A stretch of DNA of 64,000 bases from Burkholderia cepacia (GCF_001718835.1 NZ_CP013443.1:2604001-2668000), one strand, 5' to 3'; positions 7,618 to 16,201 are shown, numbered from the stretch's first letter. The notes: generated by a model from the letters alone, not told the origin. Program-made: numbers and translations.

Positions 7618-8586
7618 CTAGTCCGACGCGACGACGTCGCGATAGGCCGCGAGCAGTTCCGACGGCGTCGCGAAGCCGTCGATGCGCATCCATTGCCTGC
7701 CTGGCGCGGCGCGCAGGAATGCCACCGGTGCGTGATTCATCTTGTCGCCGCGGTACACGTTGAACGCGCGCTGCGCGGCGATGCTCGCGTCGACCGTGCC
7801 GGTGTAGTGCTGCCACTCGGGGCCGGCCCCGAATCTCGCCGCATAGGCCCGCAGCCGCGCGGGCGTGTCCTCTTCCGGGTCGATCGAGATCGACACGATG
7901 TGCACCTTGTCGAGGTCGCTGCCGAGCTCGCCCTGCAGCCGCTCGAGCGTCTGGCTGATCATCGGGCAGATGGTCGTGCAACTGGTGTAGATGAACGTCA
8001 GGATCACCGGCCGGCCGTCGTTCAGCTCGTCGACTAGCGACACGGTCTTGCCGTCGTCCCGCACGAGTTCCACCGGCGGCAATGCATAGTCGGCCATCGA
8101 GTGCGTCGTGCCGGGCGCGACAGCGTGATGCATGTGCATGTCCGCGCTTCCGGCAGTGCTTTCCGCAGCGCTTTCGGTGGCGCCTTCGGCAGCGTTCCCG
8201 ACGGCGTTGTCGATCGCGCTTTCGGCGGCTTCGCCGGCCGCCTTTCCGCCGGTGTTCGCCGGAGCCGCGTCGGGCGCCTGCTCGGCCGGCGTCTCCATCA
8301 TGCTCCCGGCATCGTTCTCGTTGGCGCTGCCGGCAGCGTTCCGTTGAGCATCCTCGGCCGCGTCGCGGGTCGCATTCTCGGTCGCATTCGCGGCGGCGCT
8401 CGGCGCCGCGCTCTCGGTCGCGCTCTCGGTCGCGCTCTCGGTCGCGCTTCCGGCCGCGCTTCCGGCCGCGTTCTCCATGACGCTTCCGGCGACGCTCTCT
8501 TCAGGCGCGCCCCACGCCGCAGCCGCGGCAAGCGCGGCGCCCGCGAGCAAGAATGCGCCCGCCGTCGATTTCGCAGTCCCTTTCAT
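7618..8586 (-). CDS. SCO1/SenC-family copper protein with a long Ala-rich repeat linker
   Basis: This 322-residue protein has a signal peptide at about 1-27. Residues 28-149 form an unusual low-complexity spacer built from A/S/E/T/N-rich four-residue units. A His/Met-rich patch follows (MHMHH at 150-154, THSM at 161-164). A SCO thioredoxin-fold domain begins near 165. The copper-binding CxxxC is C203/C207 and the conserved His is H285 in NHAPVAF. SCO proteins deliver Cu(I) or act as thiol reductases for copper enzymes in the periplasm. Beside multicopper oxidases, a copper-delivery role is likely. The ATG at 8586 has GGGAGA upstream. The linker is far longer than in ordinary SCO proteins. Confidence 0.88.
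   Translation of the reverse strand: MKGTAKSTAGAFLLAGAALAAAAAWGAPEESVAGSVMENAAGSAAGSATESATESATESAAPSAAANATENATRDAAEDAQRNAAGSANENDAGSMMETPAEQAPDAAPANTGGKAAGEAAESAIDNAVGNAAEGATESAAESTAGSADMHMHHAVAPGTTHSMADYALPPVELVRDDGKTVSLVDELNDGRPVILTFIYTSCTTICPMISQTLERLQGELGSDLDKVHIVSISIDPEEDTPARLRAYAARFGAGPEWQHYTGTVDASIAAQRAFNVYRGDKMNHAPVAFLRAAPGRQWMRIDGFATPSELLAAYRDVVASD
8408..8467. repeat. Five tandem 12-bp units inside the SCO1-like gene
   Basis: Three exact copies of GCGCTCTCGGTC (8408-8443) are followed by two of GCGCTTCCGGCC (8444-8467). Each unit encodes four residues (ATES- or AAGS-type), so copy-number change would keep the frame. The surrounding linker is a degenerate continuation of the same pattern. 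Confidence 0.85.
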
Positions 8587-8848
8587 ATCCGTCTCCCTGG
8601 CGATAAGCGAGGCCGCGAAGGCTTCTCCACCTCGCCAGTGCAGTGTCCGGAATCTGTCCGCAACGGTCATTGGATGACGCCCCCCAAAGGCCGGTAGGGT
8701 AAGTCCGCTTGGTGGATTACCCGTCGTCCGCAGCCGGGATGCCCCCCACGCCGCGCACCCGCATTCACCCGATTGCTGGATGCGCCGGTCGCGGCCTAGA
8801 ATCACAGCGAAATTGCGGTTTCCTGATAACGCAGCATCGGGAGCTCTC
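8587..8848. promoter_or_regulatory. Divergent promoter region between SCO1-like and kinase genes
   Basis: These 262 bases separate two divergent genes. At 8679-8702 there is a C-run followed by GGTAGGGTAAG, resembling motifs at 6870 and 32240. I do not see confident -35/-10 boxes. Confidence 0.3.
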
Positions 8849-9982
8849 ATGCGTGAACGCCAGCCCGAAGGACCGCAGATCAGGCTGCTCGACCTGATCG
8901 ACGCGATGCGCAAGCTTCGCAGCGCGGTCCGTCCAGGCGATCGCGGCGCGGGCATCGTCACCGATGCGCGCGGGGCGGCGCTTGCCATTCTCACGCCCGA
9001 CGGCGTCTTCGTCTGCGTGAATCGCAGCGCCGCGGCGCTGCTCGGCTACTCGAACGACGATCTCGTCGGCAAGCATCTCGCCGACCTCGCGCCCGACGAC
9101 ACCCATGCCGAATTGACGGACGAATTGTCGACGAGCGCCCGCAGCCCGTTTCACTCGTTCAGCGCGACGCTCTGCGGGCGCACCGGCCATCCCGTGCCGC
9201 TCCTGCTGCATCAGCAGCCGCTCCCCGCCGGGGACGCGGGCGCCGGCATGCTGCTGACGCTGTTCGAGGAACCGCTGAGCTTCGAGATGAAGCCGCACGG
9301 CCCGTCCGAATCGCTCGACGCAAATGCGCGCGCTTGCCAGACCTGGTTGATGCTGGGTCAGCAGAAGGAGCGCCACCGGCTGAGCTCGGAACTGCATGAC
9401 GGCATCGGCCAGGCCTTGACGCTCGTCAAGCTGATGAACGAGGACGCGCTCATGCGCCTGCGCCGCGGCGACATCGACGAGGCCGCGAGCCTGCTCGACG
9501 CCACGGTTCAGCGCATCCGCGAGACGATCGGCGACGTGCGGCAGATATGCGGGGAACTGCGGCCGCTGATGCTCGACCAGCTCGGCCTGCCCGCGGCATT
9601 GGCTTCGTTGTGCCGGCGCATCGAGCGCGACACGGAAACGCTATCGGTCACGTTCAATTGCGACGTCGACGACGACGACGTGCCCGAGCATCTGAAAGCG
9701 GACATGTTCCGGGTCGCGCAGGAGGCGCTCAACAACATCGTCAAGCACGCGCAAGCCAGCGAAATCTCGCTCGGCCTGCAGCACGTCGCGGGCGGCCTGC
9801 TGCTGACGATCCAGGACGACGGCGTCGGCTACGAGCACCGCCCGCTGGCGACGGAAGACGCGCGCATGACCGGGCTCGGCCTGATCGGCATGCAGTACCG
9901 CGTCGAGTCGCACGGCGGCACGTTCTCGATCCGGTCGTCGGCCACGAGCGGCACGCTCGTCTCGGCGACCTGGATGCTGTGA
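8849..9982 (+). CDS. Soluble PAS-domain histidine kinase (NarX/HisKA_3 type)
   Basis: This 377-residue protein has no membrane segment. A PAS-like sensor domain spans about 35-140 (GVFVCVNRSAAALLGYSNDD). The HisKA_3 dimerisation domain carries the phospho-acceptor in ELHDGIGQAL (H183). The HATPase domain has an N box (QEALNNIVKHA), a G1 box (QDDGVGYE) and a G2-like box (GLGLIGMQYR). The ATG at 8849 is preferred over the open frame further upstream because GGGAG lies just upstream. The kinase sits between two NarL-type regulators and would phosphorylate one or both. A cytoplasmic PAS domain suggests sensing of redox state, oxygen or a small ligand. Confidence 0.9.
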   Translation: MRERQPEGPQIRLLDLIDAMRKLRSAVRPGDRGAGIVTDARGAALAILTPDGVFVCVNRSAAALLGYSNDDLVGKHLADLAPDDTHAELTDELSTSARSPFHSFSATLCGRTGHPVPLLLHQQPLPAGDAGAGMLLTLFEEPLSFEMKPHGPSESLDANARACQTWLMLGQQKERHRLSSELHDGIGQALTLVKLMNEDALMRLRRGDIDEAASLLDATVQRIRETIGDVRQICGELRPLMLDQLGLPAALASLCRRIERDTETLSVTFNCDVDDDDVPEHLKADMFRVAQEALNNIVKHAQASEISLGLQHVAGGLLLTIQDDGVGYEHRPLATEDARMTGLGLIGMQYRVESHGGTFSIRSSATSGTLVSATWML

Positions 9983-10014
9983 CGCGACGCGCGCCTGGCG
10001 CGCAGCCGTGCCGC

Positions 10015-10800
10015 TCAGCCGTCCGCCTCGCCGAGCGGATATTCGCGCAACGGCGCCCTCGCATCGGCGTCGCCCGCCTGACTGCCGTGGCCGGTCGAGT
10101 GAGCGGGCACGTCGTTCGCGTTGGGCTCCGCGCACTTCGCCGCCAGCGACGTCAGCAGCCCCATGTTCATCGCGACGAGCACCAGCTCCGTCAGGTTCGC
10201 GATATGGAGCTTGTGCATCATGCTGGCGCGATACTTCTCGATCGTCTTCGGACTCAGGTTCAGGTACTGGCCGACCTGCCGGTTGGTGCGCCCTTCGGCG
10301 ATCAGCTTCAGCACGCTGCGCTCGCGCGCGGTCAGGATGTCCCAGGCCGTCTTCGGCGCGGGCATTTCGCGGCCGGTCACGAACGAATCGACCATGTACC
10401 CGTACACGTCCGCGCTCAGGTGCTTCTTGCCCTGCATGACCGTGCGCATCGCCAGCAGCAGCTCGTCGAACGACACGTCCTTGAGCACGTAGCCGTCGAC
10501 GCCCGCACGCAGCGCTTCCCGCACATACTCCTCGCTCTGGTGCACCGTCAGCGCAACGATGCGCACCTGCGGCGAGCGCCGCTTGATCGTTGCACTGGCA
10601 TCGATGCCGTTCATCCCGCGCATCGACAGATCGATCAGCATCAGGTCCGGGGCAAGCGCGAGCGCCTGCTGGCACGCCTCCTTGCCGTCCCTCGCCTCGC
10701 CGACCACCTCGTAATCGCCTTGCGCGCACAGCATCGAGCGCAGGCCGCTTCTCAGCAGATCATGGTCTTCTGCAATTACCACGCGACATTTGGTGTTCAC
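10015..10800 (-). CDS. NarL/LuxR-family response regulator 2
   Basis: This 261-residue protein has a receiver (phospho-acceptor D57; VLKD lysine near 108) and a LuxR-type helix-turn-helix (LTARERSVLKLIAEGRTNRQ ... LSPKTIEKYRASMMHKLHI). A roughly 45-residue unstructured tail is absent from regulator 1. GTG at 10800 is chosen because GGGAG lies eight bases upstream; a GTG nine bases earlier (10809) is possible. It converges on the kinase gene, whose end is 33 bases away. It closely resembles regulator 1, so duplication of a single regulator is likely. Confidence 0.88.
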   Translation of the reverse strand: MNTKCRVVIAEDHDLLRSGLRSMLCAQGDYEVVGEARDGKEACQQALALAPDLMLIDLSMRGMNGIDASATIKRRSPQVRIVALTVHQSEEYVREALRAGVDGYVLKDVSFDELLLAMRTVMQGKKHLSADVYGYMVDSFVTGREMPAPKTAWDILTARERSVLKLIAEGRTNRQVGQYLNLSPKTIEKYRASMMHKLHIANLTELVLVAMNMGLLTSLAAKCAEPNANDVPAHSTGHGSQAGDADARAPLREYPLGEADG

Positions 10801-11357
10801 GTCTTCCACTCCCGGTTGCCCCCCTACCCGGTCGCTGCGGAACGTTCGATATGGCCATGTCGTATCCGCAGGGCCGGCAACGCTAGCTGGGTATCGTTCT
10901 CAGTCCTGATTTATCCATGCACTTGCCTCCGCAACCGACTGTCATGTCGCTCGATTGAGCAAGGTTCGCGCCACGGCCCGGCCTGCCAGCCCCAGCCGGG
11001 GCCCGGGCGCGGTACGGCCGCCCGTAAACGACCGGGGTTCGTCCGGTGTGTTTCAGGAATGAATCCTTTTGGGGCCTTTCTCCGGATTAGTGCGACTACG
11101 GATAGCGGAATTACCACTCGTTTTTCGCGACCGGCGAAAATGATTGAATCGCGACAACATAAAAGCCGGAATAAACCGGATGGCGCACCGCAAGAATCGT
11201 AATCGGCGCCGCTCGATTTTCATTACCGCCTATTACCGATGTAACAATCTTGCACAACCCGTCACGTCCGGCGATACGTGCATCGAAGTGTAGGGAGGCG
11301 CCCCATTGCAGCACGGATTTTTCGTACACCACAATTCAGGTGCAGGAGATCCGGAAG
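10801..11357. promoter_or_regulatory. Intergenic region upstream of regulator 2 and the transglycosylase gene
   Basis: This is 557 bases between divergent genes with no convincing ORF. The stretch 11085-11245 is AT-richer than its surroundings. It holds ATTACCG at 11222-11228 and 11232-11238 (two copies ten bases apart) and ATTACCA at 11110-11116, which may be regulator half-sites. A C-run plus CTACCC lies at 10819-10830 next to the regulator start. No confident promoter boxes are seen. Confidence 0.35.
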
Positions 11358-11990
11358 ATGCACCACTGCCTTTCATCCCGCCTGGGAAACGCCATCGTCG
11401 CCGCATGCGTGGGGCTCGGCGCCGCATGGCCGTGCGGCGCATGCGCGGAGATATTCGGTGAGGTCACGAGCAGCGGCGTCATCGTGTTGACGAACGAGCC
11501 CGGCAAGGCCGGCCTGAAGGTGATCGTCGCGGGCCCGCCGGCCGCCGGGCCGGACGCGCCGCGCGCGTCGTCGAAACCGGCCGACGGCGCCGTGCTGTCG
11601 CGGTTCGCGGACGTGATCGAGGAAGCGAGCCATGCGTTTCGCGTTCGCCCCGAGCTCCTGCGCGCGGTGATCGACGTCGAGTCCGGCTACAACCCGAAGG
11701 CGGTGTCGGACAAGGGCGCGCTCGGACTCATGCAGTTGATGCCCGACACCGCGCGACGCTTTTCGCGCGGAGACATGCTCAATCCGCGCGAGAACGTGCT
11801 GGCCGGCGCGCAATACCTGAGATTCCTGCTCGACCTGTTCAAGGAGAACGTCGAGCTCACGCTGGCCGCATACAACGCCGGAGAGAGCGCGGTGATCCGC
11901 GCCGGCTATCGCATCCCGGCGTTTGCGCAGACGCGCCTTTACGTGCCGCGCGTGCTCGCGCGCTACAAGCAGCTGCTGGCCGCGAACTAG
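11358..11990 (+). CDS. Lytic transglycosylase (SLT family) with N-terminal DUF4124-like segment
   Basis: This 210-residue exported protein has a signal peptide at about 1-31 (ending CGACAE). A short beta segment (IFGEVTSSGVIVLTNEPG) resembles DUF4124. The lysozyme-like SLT domain carries the catalytic Glu in AVIDVESGYNPKAVS, then GALGLMQLMP and AYNAGE motifs. The ATG at 11358 has AGGAG nine bases upstream; the frame is open further upstream without a better start. Such enzymes cleave peptidoglycan glycan strands and commonly open the wall for secretion machines. Location between the secretion and redox genes fits that role. It is the only plus-strand gene besides the kinase in the first 32 kb. 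Confidence 0.9.
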   Translation: MHHCLSSRLGNAIVAACVGLGAAWPCGACAEIFGEVTSSGVIVLTNEPGKAGLKVIVAGPPAAGPDAPRASSKPADGAVLSRFADVIEEASHAFRVRPELLRAVIDVESGYNPKAVSDKGALGLMQLMPDTARRFSRGDMLNPRENVLAGAQYLRFLLDLFKENVELTLAAYNAGESAVIRAGYRIPAFAQTRLYVPRVLARYKQLLAAN

Positions 11991-12043
11991 CCGATGCGCG
12001 GTGCGGACGCCGTGCGAACGGTAGCATCACCCCGTTCAGCCGC

Positions 12044-12553
12044 TCAAGGAAACGCGGGAATGGTCGGGTCCTCGCCCTCGAGGTGCGCCTCCGCGTGGTG
12101 AAGCTTGATCAGGTCTTCGATTTCATGCACGCGGTCCTTCGCGACGTCGATCATCATCAGCAGCTCGCCGCGCTCGATCCCTTCCTCGAACCGCTTCAGG
12201 CGCGTATTCGGCACGTCGACGCCGATCATCGACGCCGCCCATGCGCCGAAGCCGGCGCCGGACAACGTGATCGTCACCACGGCGCCGCCGGCGATCGGCA
12301 GGCCCGCCGGCGGAAAGGCCAGGGCGAGCAGCGCCATCACCATCCCGGTCGCACAGCCGACGGCCGTGCCGCGCGCCAGCGACGGCAGCAGGTCGCTGCG
12401 CTGCGCCAGCGTCGCCGTCGGCAAGCCGTCAAGCACGGTGTGGCGGTTTGCAACGACATGGATGTGCCGCCACTCGACCCGTTGCAGCAGGAGCTCGTTC
12501 ACGATCAGATGCGCGCACTGCGGCGTCGGCAACAGAAAATAGATGCGTCTCAC
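12044..12553 (-). CDS. Small membrane protein, DUF1269/general-stress-like
   Basis: In this 169-residue protein, an N-terminal alpha/beta part (RRIYFLLPTPQCAHLIVNEL) is followed by a Gly/Ala-rich hydrophobic hairpin (about 67-112). A charged helical tail follows (DVAKDRVHEIEDLIKLHHAE). This layout is like DUF1269 and 'general stress 17M-like' proteins found near cytochrome genes. GTG at 12553 is preceded by GGAGGAGCC. It lies downstream of the CcsB-like gene, 138 bases away. No specific function can be assigned. Confidence 0.65.
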   Translation of the reverse strand: MRRIYFLLPTPQCAHLIVNELLLQRVEWRHIHVVANRHTVLDGLPTATLAQRSDLLPSLARGTAVGCATGMVMALLALAFPPAGLPIAGGAVVTITLSGAGFGAWAASMIGVDVPNTRLKRFEEGIERGELLMMIDVAKDRVHEIEDLIKLHHAEAHLEGEDPTIPAFP

Positions 12554-12691
12554 GGCTCCTCCCCCTACCTTGCGTCACGCATGCACGGATGCACCCGATG
12601 ACATTCTCGTCCGGCGCGCCGCCCGCTTGAAGTGGGAACACTCGCCGACATGCATGGGTAGAACACGGTAGACGGCGCCATGCGCGCCGCG

Positions 12692-13915
12692 TCAAAGCTG
12701 CCCGTAGCTGTGGAGCCCCGACAGGAACAGGTTGACCCCGAGGAACGCGAACGTCGTGACGATCAGCCCCGTCAGCGCCCACCACGCGGCGGCCGTGCCG
12801 CGCAGCCCCTTCATCAGCCGCATGTGCAGCCACGCCGCGTAGTTCAGCCACACGATCAGCGCCCAGGTCTCCTTCGGGTCCCAGCTCCAGTAGCCGCCCC
12901 ACGCCTCGGCCGCCCACAGCGCGCCCAGGATCGTCGCGATCGTGAAGAACGCGAAGCCGACCGCGATCGACTTGTACATCACGTCGTCGAGCACCTCGAG
13001 CGTCGGCAGGCGATCCGCGAGCACGCCGCGCTCCTTCATCAGGTACGCCACCGACACCATCGCCGACAGCGCGAAGCTGCCGTAGCCGATGAAGTTCGCG
13101 GGCACGTGGATCTTCATCCACCAGCTCTGCAGCGCCGGCACGAGCGGCTGGATCTGCTGCGCATCGCGCGCGACCGAGTACCACATCAGGAAGCCCACCG
13201 CCGCGCTGATCACCAGCAGCACGAACGCGCCGAGCGAGCGCGTGCCGTAGTGGCCTTCGTAATACAGGTAGAGCAGCGCGGTGATCAGGCTGAACAGCAC
13301 GAACACTTCATACAGGTTCGACACCGGAATGTGCCCGACGTCCGCACCGATCAGGTAGGACTCGTACCAGCGCACCATCAGGCCGGTGAAGCCCATCAGC
13401 ACGGCGACCCACGTGAGCTTCTGGCCGATCGCGGCGGCGGACGCCGAACGCGCGAGCAGGCCGATCCAGTAGAACACCGTCGCGAGCACGAACAGCGCGC
13501 TCATCCACAGGATCGCCGACTGGCTCGACAGGAAGTACTTGAGGAGGAACGCCGAATCGGCGCGCGCGAGATCGCCCTGGTAGATCTGGATCGACAGCAG
13601 CGCCAGCACGGCGATCGACGCCATCATCAGCCGCGCGGGCTTCCAGCGCCAACCGAGCGTGACGAGCGCCGGCACGGTGCCGATCATCACCGCCTTGTCG
13701 TAGTAATCCATGTGCGCGTTGTAGTGCACGAGCGCATAGCCCGCGCCCACCACGAGCGCCAGTGCGAACAGCCAGTCGACGATGTCGAGACGCAGCAGGA
13801 ACGGGCGCGCGCCGTGTGGCGCAAGCAGCGGTTCGGCAGCCAGTCGCCGCTGCCGCGGCTGGCGGACCAGCGCCGCGCCGCCGCGAGAGGAGTGCATGAT
13901 CTTCATCGTCGTCAC
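12692..13915 (-). CDS. ccsB: CcsB/ResC-type cytochrome c synthase component
   Basis: This 407-residue multi-spanning membrane protein (about eight helices) has the haem-handling WWD motif WGGYWSWDPKETWAL near 345-359. Conserved histidines flank it (for example HVPANFIGYGSF). It is the CcsA/CcsB subunit of the System II cytochrome c maturation complex, which moves haem to the periplasm and attaches it to CXXCH apoproteins. No ResB/Ccs1 partner lies nearby, so this may be a second, dedicated copy that pairs with a chromosomal ResB. The start may be GTG 13915 or ATG 13906; neither has a strong ribosome site. It follows the c4-like gene after a terminator-like hairpin. Confidence 0.88.
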   Translation of the reverse strand: MTTMKIMHSSRGGAALVRQPRQRRLAAEPLLAPHGARPFLLRLDIVDWLFALALVVGAGYALVHYNAHMDYYDKAVMIGTVPALVTLGWRWKPARLMMASIAVLALLSIQIYQGDLARADSAFLLKYFLSSQSAILWMSALFVLATVFYWIGLLARSASAAAIGQKLTWVAVLMGFTGLMVRWYESYLIGADVGHIPVSNLYEVFVLFSLITALLYLYYEGHYGTRSLGAFVLLVISAAVGFLMWYSVARDAQQIQPLVPALQSWWMKIHVPANFIGYGSFALSAMVSVAYLMKERGVLADRLPTLEVLDDVMYKSIAVGFAFFTIATILGALWAAEAWGGYWSWDPKETWALIVWLNYAAWLHMRLMKGLRGTAAAWWALTGLIVTTFAFLGVNLFLSGLHSYGQL

Positions 13916-13942
13916 CGTGGCGGAACCGCGTACCGCGGGAAT

Positions 13943-13981
13943 AAAAAGCAGTGCCCCGCCCCGGGGGGAGACGAAGCACTG
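13943..13981 (-). terminator. Rho-independent-type hairpin after the c4-like cytochrome gene
   Basis: On the minus strand CAGTGC (from 13981) pairs with GCACTG (to 13949), with a G/C-rich inner stem, followed by a five-T run at 13947-13943. It would separate the cytochrome gene from ccsB, at least partly. Confidence 0.6.
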
Positions 13982-13987
13982 AAATGT

Positions 13988-14659
13988 TCAGCGGTCCTCG
14001 GGCGGACTCGCCGACGCGTCGGCCTCCGGCGGAAACGCCTCGACGTACGCCGCCACCGCGCGCATGTCGTGCTCCGACATGTTCGCGCACACCTCCTTCA
14101 TGACCGTGCCGCGCGGCCGGGTGTCCGTTTCGCGGAAGATCCTGAGCTGCTTGATCACGTAGTCCGCATGCTGGCCTGCAAGACGGGGAAACCGGCTGAC
14201 ACCCTCGCCGTGCTGGCCATGACAGCTGATGCACGCCGACACGCCCTTGTCCGGCAGGCCCGACTCGAAGATCGCCTTGCCCGCGCTGATCAGCGCGAGA
14301 TCGCCGGCGTCGCCCAGCGTCGTGCTCTGGCTGGAGAAATACGTGGCGAGCTCGTCGATCTGCGCGTCGGTCAGGTGCGTGAAGCCCCACATGTACCGCT
14401 TCGCATTCGGATCGGCCCGCGTGTGGAGCTTGAAGTCCGTCAGCTGATCGACGAGGTATTCCTTGCGCTGCCCGGCGAGCTTCGGAAACATCGGCGACAC
14501 CGACACGCCGGTCGCGCCGTGGCAGTTCGAGCACACCTGCAGCGCGATGGTCTTGCCCGCCACGGCCGGGTTGTCGACTTGCCGCGAGCGCTCCAGGTCG
14601 TGGCACGCCGACCCGGCCAGCAGCATCGCAAGCGACACGAGATGGGCCATCTTGTTCAT
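13988..14659 (-). CDS. c4-type dihaem cytochrome c (probable lipoprotein)
   Basis: This 223-residue protein has two homologous cytochrome halves with haem sites CSNCH (43-47) and CISCH (143-147). The axial-Met regions (FPKLAGQRKEYLVDQL, FPRLAGQHADYVIKQL) are typical of cytochrome c4. The N-terminus has a hydrophobic segment ending LLAGSAC, a possible lipobox, so it may be membrane-tethered in the periplasm. AAGGAGG lies eight bases before the ATG. It lies directly downstream of the Cyc2-like gene, as the dihaem c4-type Cyc1 follows Cyc2 in Acidithiobacillus ferrooxidans. The proposed role is periplasmic electron carrier for that porin. Confidence 0.9.
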   Translation of the reverse strand: MNKMAHLVSLAMLLAGSACHDLERSRQVDNPAVAGKTIALQVCSNCHGATGVSVSPMFPKLAGQRKEYLVDQLTDFKLHTRADPNAKRYMWGFTHLTDAQIDELATYFSSQSTTLGDAGDLALISAGKAIFESGLPDKGVSACISCHGQHGEGVSRFPRLAGQHADYVIKQLRIFRETDTRPRGTVMKEVCANMSEHDMRAVAAYVEAFPPEADASASPPEDR

Positions 14660-14815
14660 GTCACGAACCTCCTTGCCGCAATTTTTGCCGCCCTCTGAAA
14701 CGATTCCGTTCGGCGACGGTGCGCATGCGCACCGACACGCGATGCGAGATGCGCGCCGCCCTCCCGTTGCGCGTGCTCCAGTCGGCCACGCGCACGGGAA
14801 ACGCCGGACGGGAGG

Positions 14816-16201
14816 TCAGAACGAAGCGACCCATAGGTACAGGAACAGCGTGTCGTTGTCCCTCGCGTTGCGCCCGTTTCCGTCATAGTTGGTCGTCGCG
14901 CCGAGGAACTTGGTGAAGTGCGTGTATTGCAGGCCGACGCGCACGTATTGCACCGGTATCCAGAAGATCTCCGGCGTCCAGCCCTGCGTGTTCGGATGGA
15001 AGTTCGCGCTGGCCGCGTACAGCGTGCTGTCCGGCGTGCCCGTCGTGTTGAAGAACGACAGACTGACGCCGTATTTGTTCTGGTAGATGTACGACGCCTT
15101 GAGCCGCAGCGAGTTGAGGTTCGCCGCCGTGTTGTCGCTCACCACGAAGTTGTTCGGGTCGTGAATGTTCTCGCGCACGTAGCGCGCCTGCGCGGTGATC
15201 GTGTGCGGCTCCAGCAGGTATTGGTACTGCGCGTCGAAGCCATAGTCGCGATAACGCGTGACGCCGGTGCCGAAGATCGGGAAATTGTTCGGGTCGTTCG
15301 GATAGATGTTGACGCTGAACCCGAACGCGCCAACCATCAGGCTGTGAGGGCCCCAGTCGTGCGTCAGCGCGATGCGCGCATACGGGTTGTAGCCGCGCAG
15401 ATAGACCTGCGGGTGGTCAGGGTTCCCCTCCTTGTTCCCGTGGCTCAGGAACGACCAGATGCCGTCGGCCGTGCTGTACGCGGTCAGCTCGGCATAGACC
15501 GTCTTGTTCCAGTACAGGTACGCGCCCGTGCCGACAGCCTGCATCGAGAGGCTTCCCTCGATCACCGGCAGGTTCGGGATCTTCGCGACCGGGCTGATCG
15601 TCGACGAGATGTACGGATAGCCCCATGCCGGCGCGGTGTTGAACACGTCCTGCACGGTCGGGTTGTTGTGCACCGTCACGCCGAGGATCAGGTCGTTCGC
15701 GGCGGACATGATCCGGTCGACGAAGCGGAAGTCGGTGTTGTCCGATGCCCAGTGGCCTTTCCATTTTCCGCTGCCGTCCTGGTGATCGTAGTTCGTATAG
15801 GTGAACTGCGCGAAGCCGCCGATATGGTCGGTGATCTTCCCGGCGAGGAACACGCTCGCGAAGTCGAAAATCGGCTGACCGTTCTTCGGATTGATCGGAT
15901 TGCCGCCGGCGTCGCTGTTGGCTCTCGTCGTGCTCAGGTCGCCTATCGCCATCGCGGCGAGCGGAATCGTGCGCTCGCCGAGCGTATAGCCGTTCAGCTT
16001 GAACAGGCGCCCGTACGGCGTGAGCTCCGGAAATTGCCCGCCGGCATGGCATGCGACGCAGCTTTGCCCGGTCTGGCGCGCGAAGATCGGCAGCGCGTGC
16101 GCCGCGGAAAACTGCAGCAGCGCGAGTGCCGCGAGCGCGATCATCCAGCCTCGACGAAGCCATTGATGAGGTGCGCCACGGCCGACAAGAAAGTTCGTCA
16201 T
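14816..16201 (-). CDS. Cyc2-like outer-membrane monohaem cytochrome-porin fusion
   Basis: This 461-residue protein has a signal peptide to about residue 36, then LPIFARQTGQSCVACHAGGQ, with one haem site C48-H52. Next come FPELTPYGRLFKLNGYT and a long C-terminal region of alternating amphipathic beta strands that ends in Phe, as outer-membrane barrels do. A single N-terminal haem followed by a porin of this size, with the P-x-FARQT-CxxCH-FPxLTxxGRxFKxxGY pattern, matches Cyc2, the outer-membrane iron oxidase. The ATG at 16201 has GGGGGAG upstream. It could conduct electrons from an extracellular donor to the c4-like cytochrome. The substrate cannot be read from sequence; other cytochrome-barrel families exist. 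Confidence 0.75.
   Translation of the reverse strand: MTNFLVGRGAPHQWLRRGWMIALAALALLQFSAAHALPIFARQTGQSCVACHAGGQFPELTPYGRLFKLNGYTLGERTIPLAAMAIGDLSTTRANSDAGGNPINPKNGQPIFDFASVFLAGKITDHIGGFAQFTYTNYDHQDGSGKWKGHWASDNTDFRFVDRIMSAANDLILGVTVHNNPTVQDVFNTAPAWGYPYISSTISPVAKIPNLPVIEGSLSMQAVGTGAYLYWNKTVYAELTAYSTADGIWSFLSHGNKEGNPDHPQVYLRGYNPYARIALTHDWGPHSLMVGAFGFSVNIYPNDPNNFPIFGTGVTRYRDYGFDAQYQYLLEPHTITAQARYVRENIHDPNNFVVSDNTAANLNSLRLKASYIYQNKYGVSLSFFNTTGTPDSTLYAASANFHPNTQGWTPEIFWIPVQYVRVGLQYTHFTKFLGATTNYDGNGRNARDNDTLFLYLWVASF

Noticed and set aside
8408..8467. Tandem repeats as a CRISPR array
   Set aside because: Units are contiguous 12-mers without spacers and lie inside a coding region. No CRISPR array or cas gene was seen anywhere in the window.
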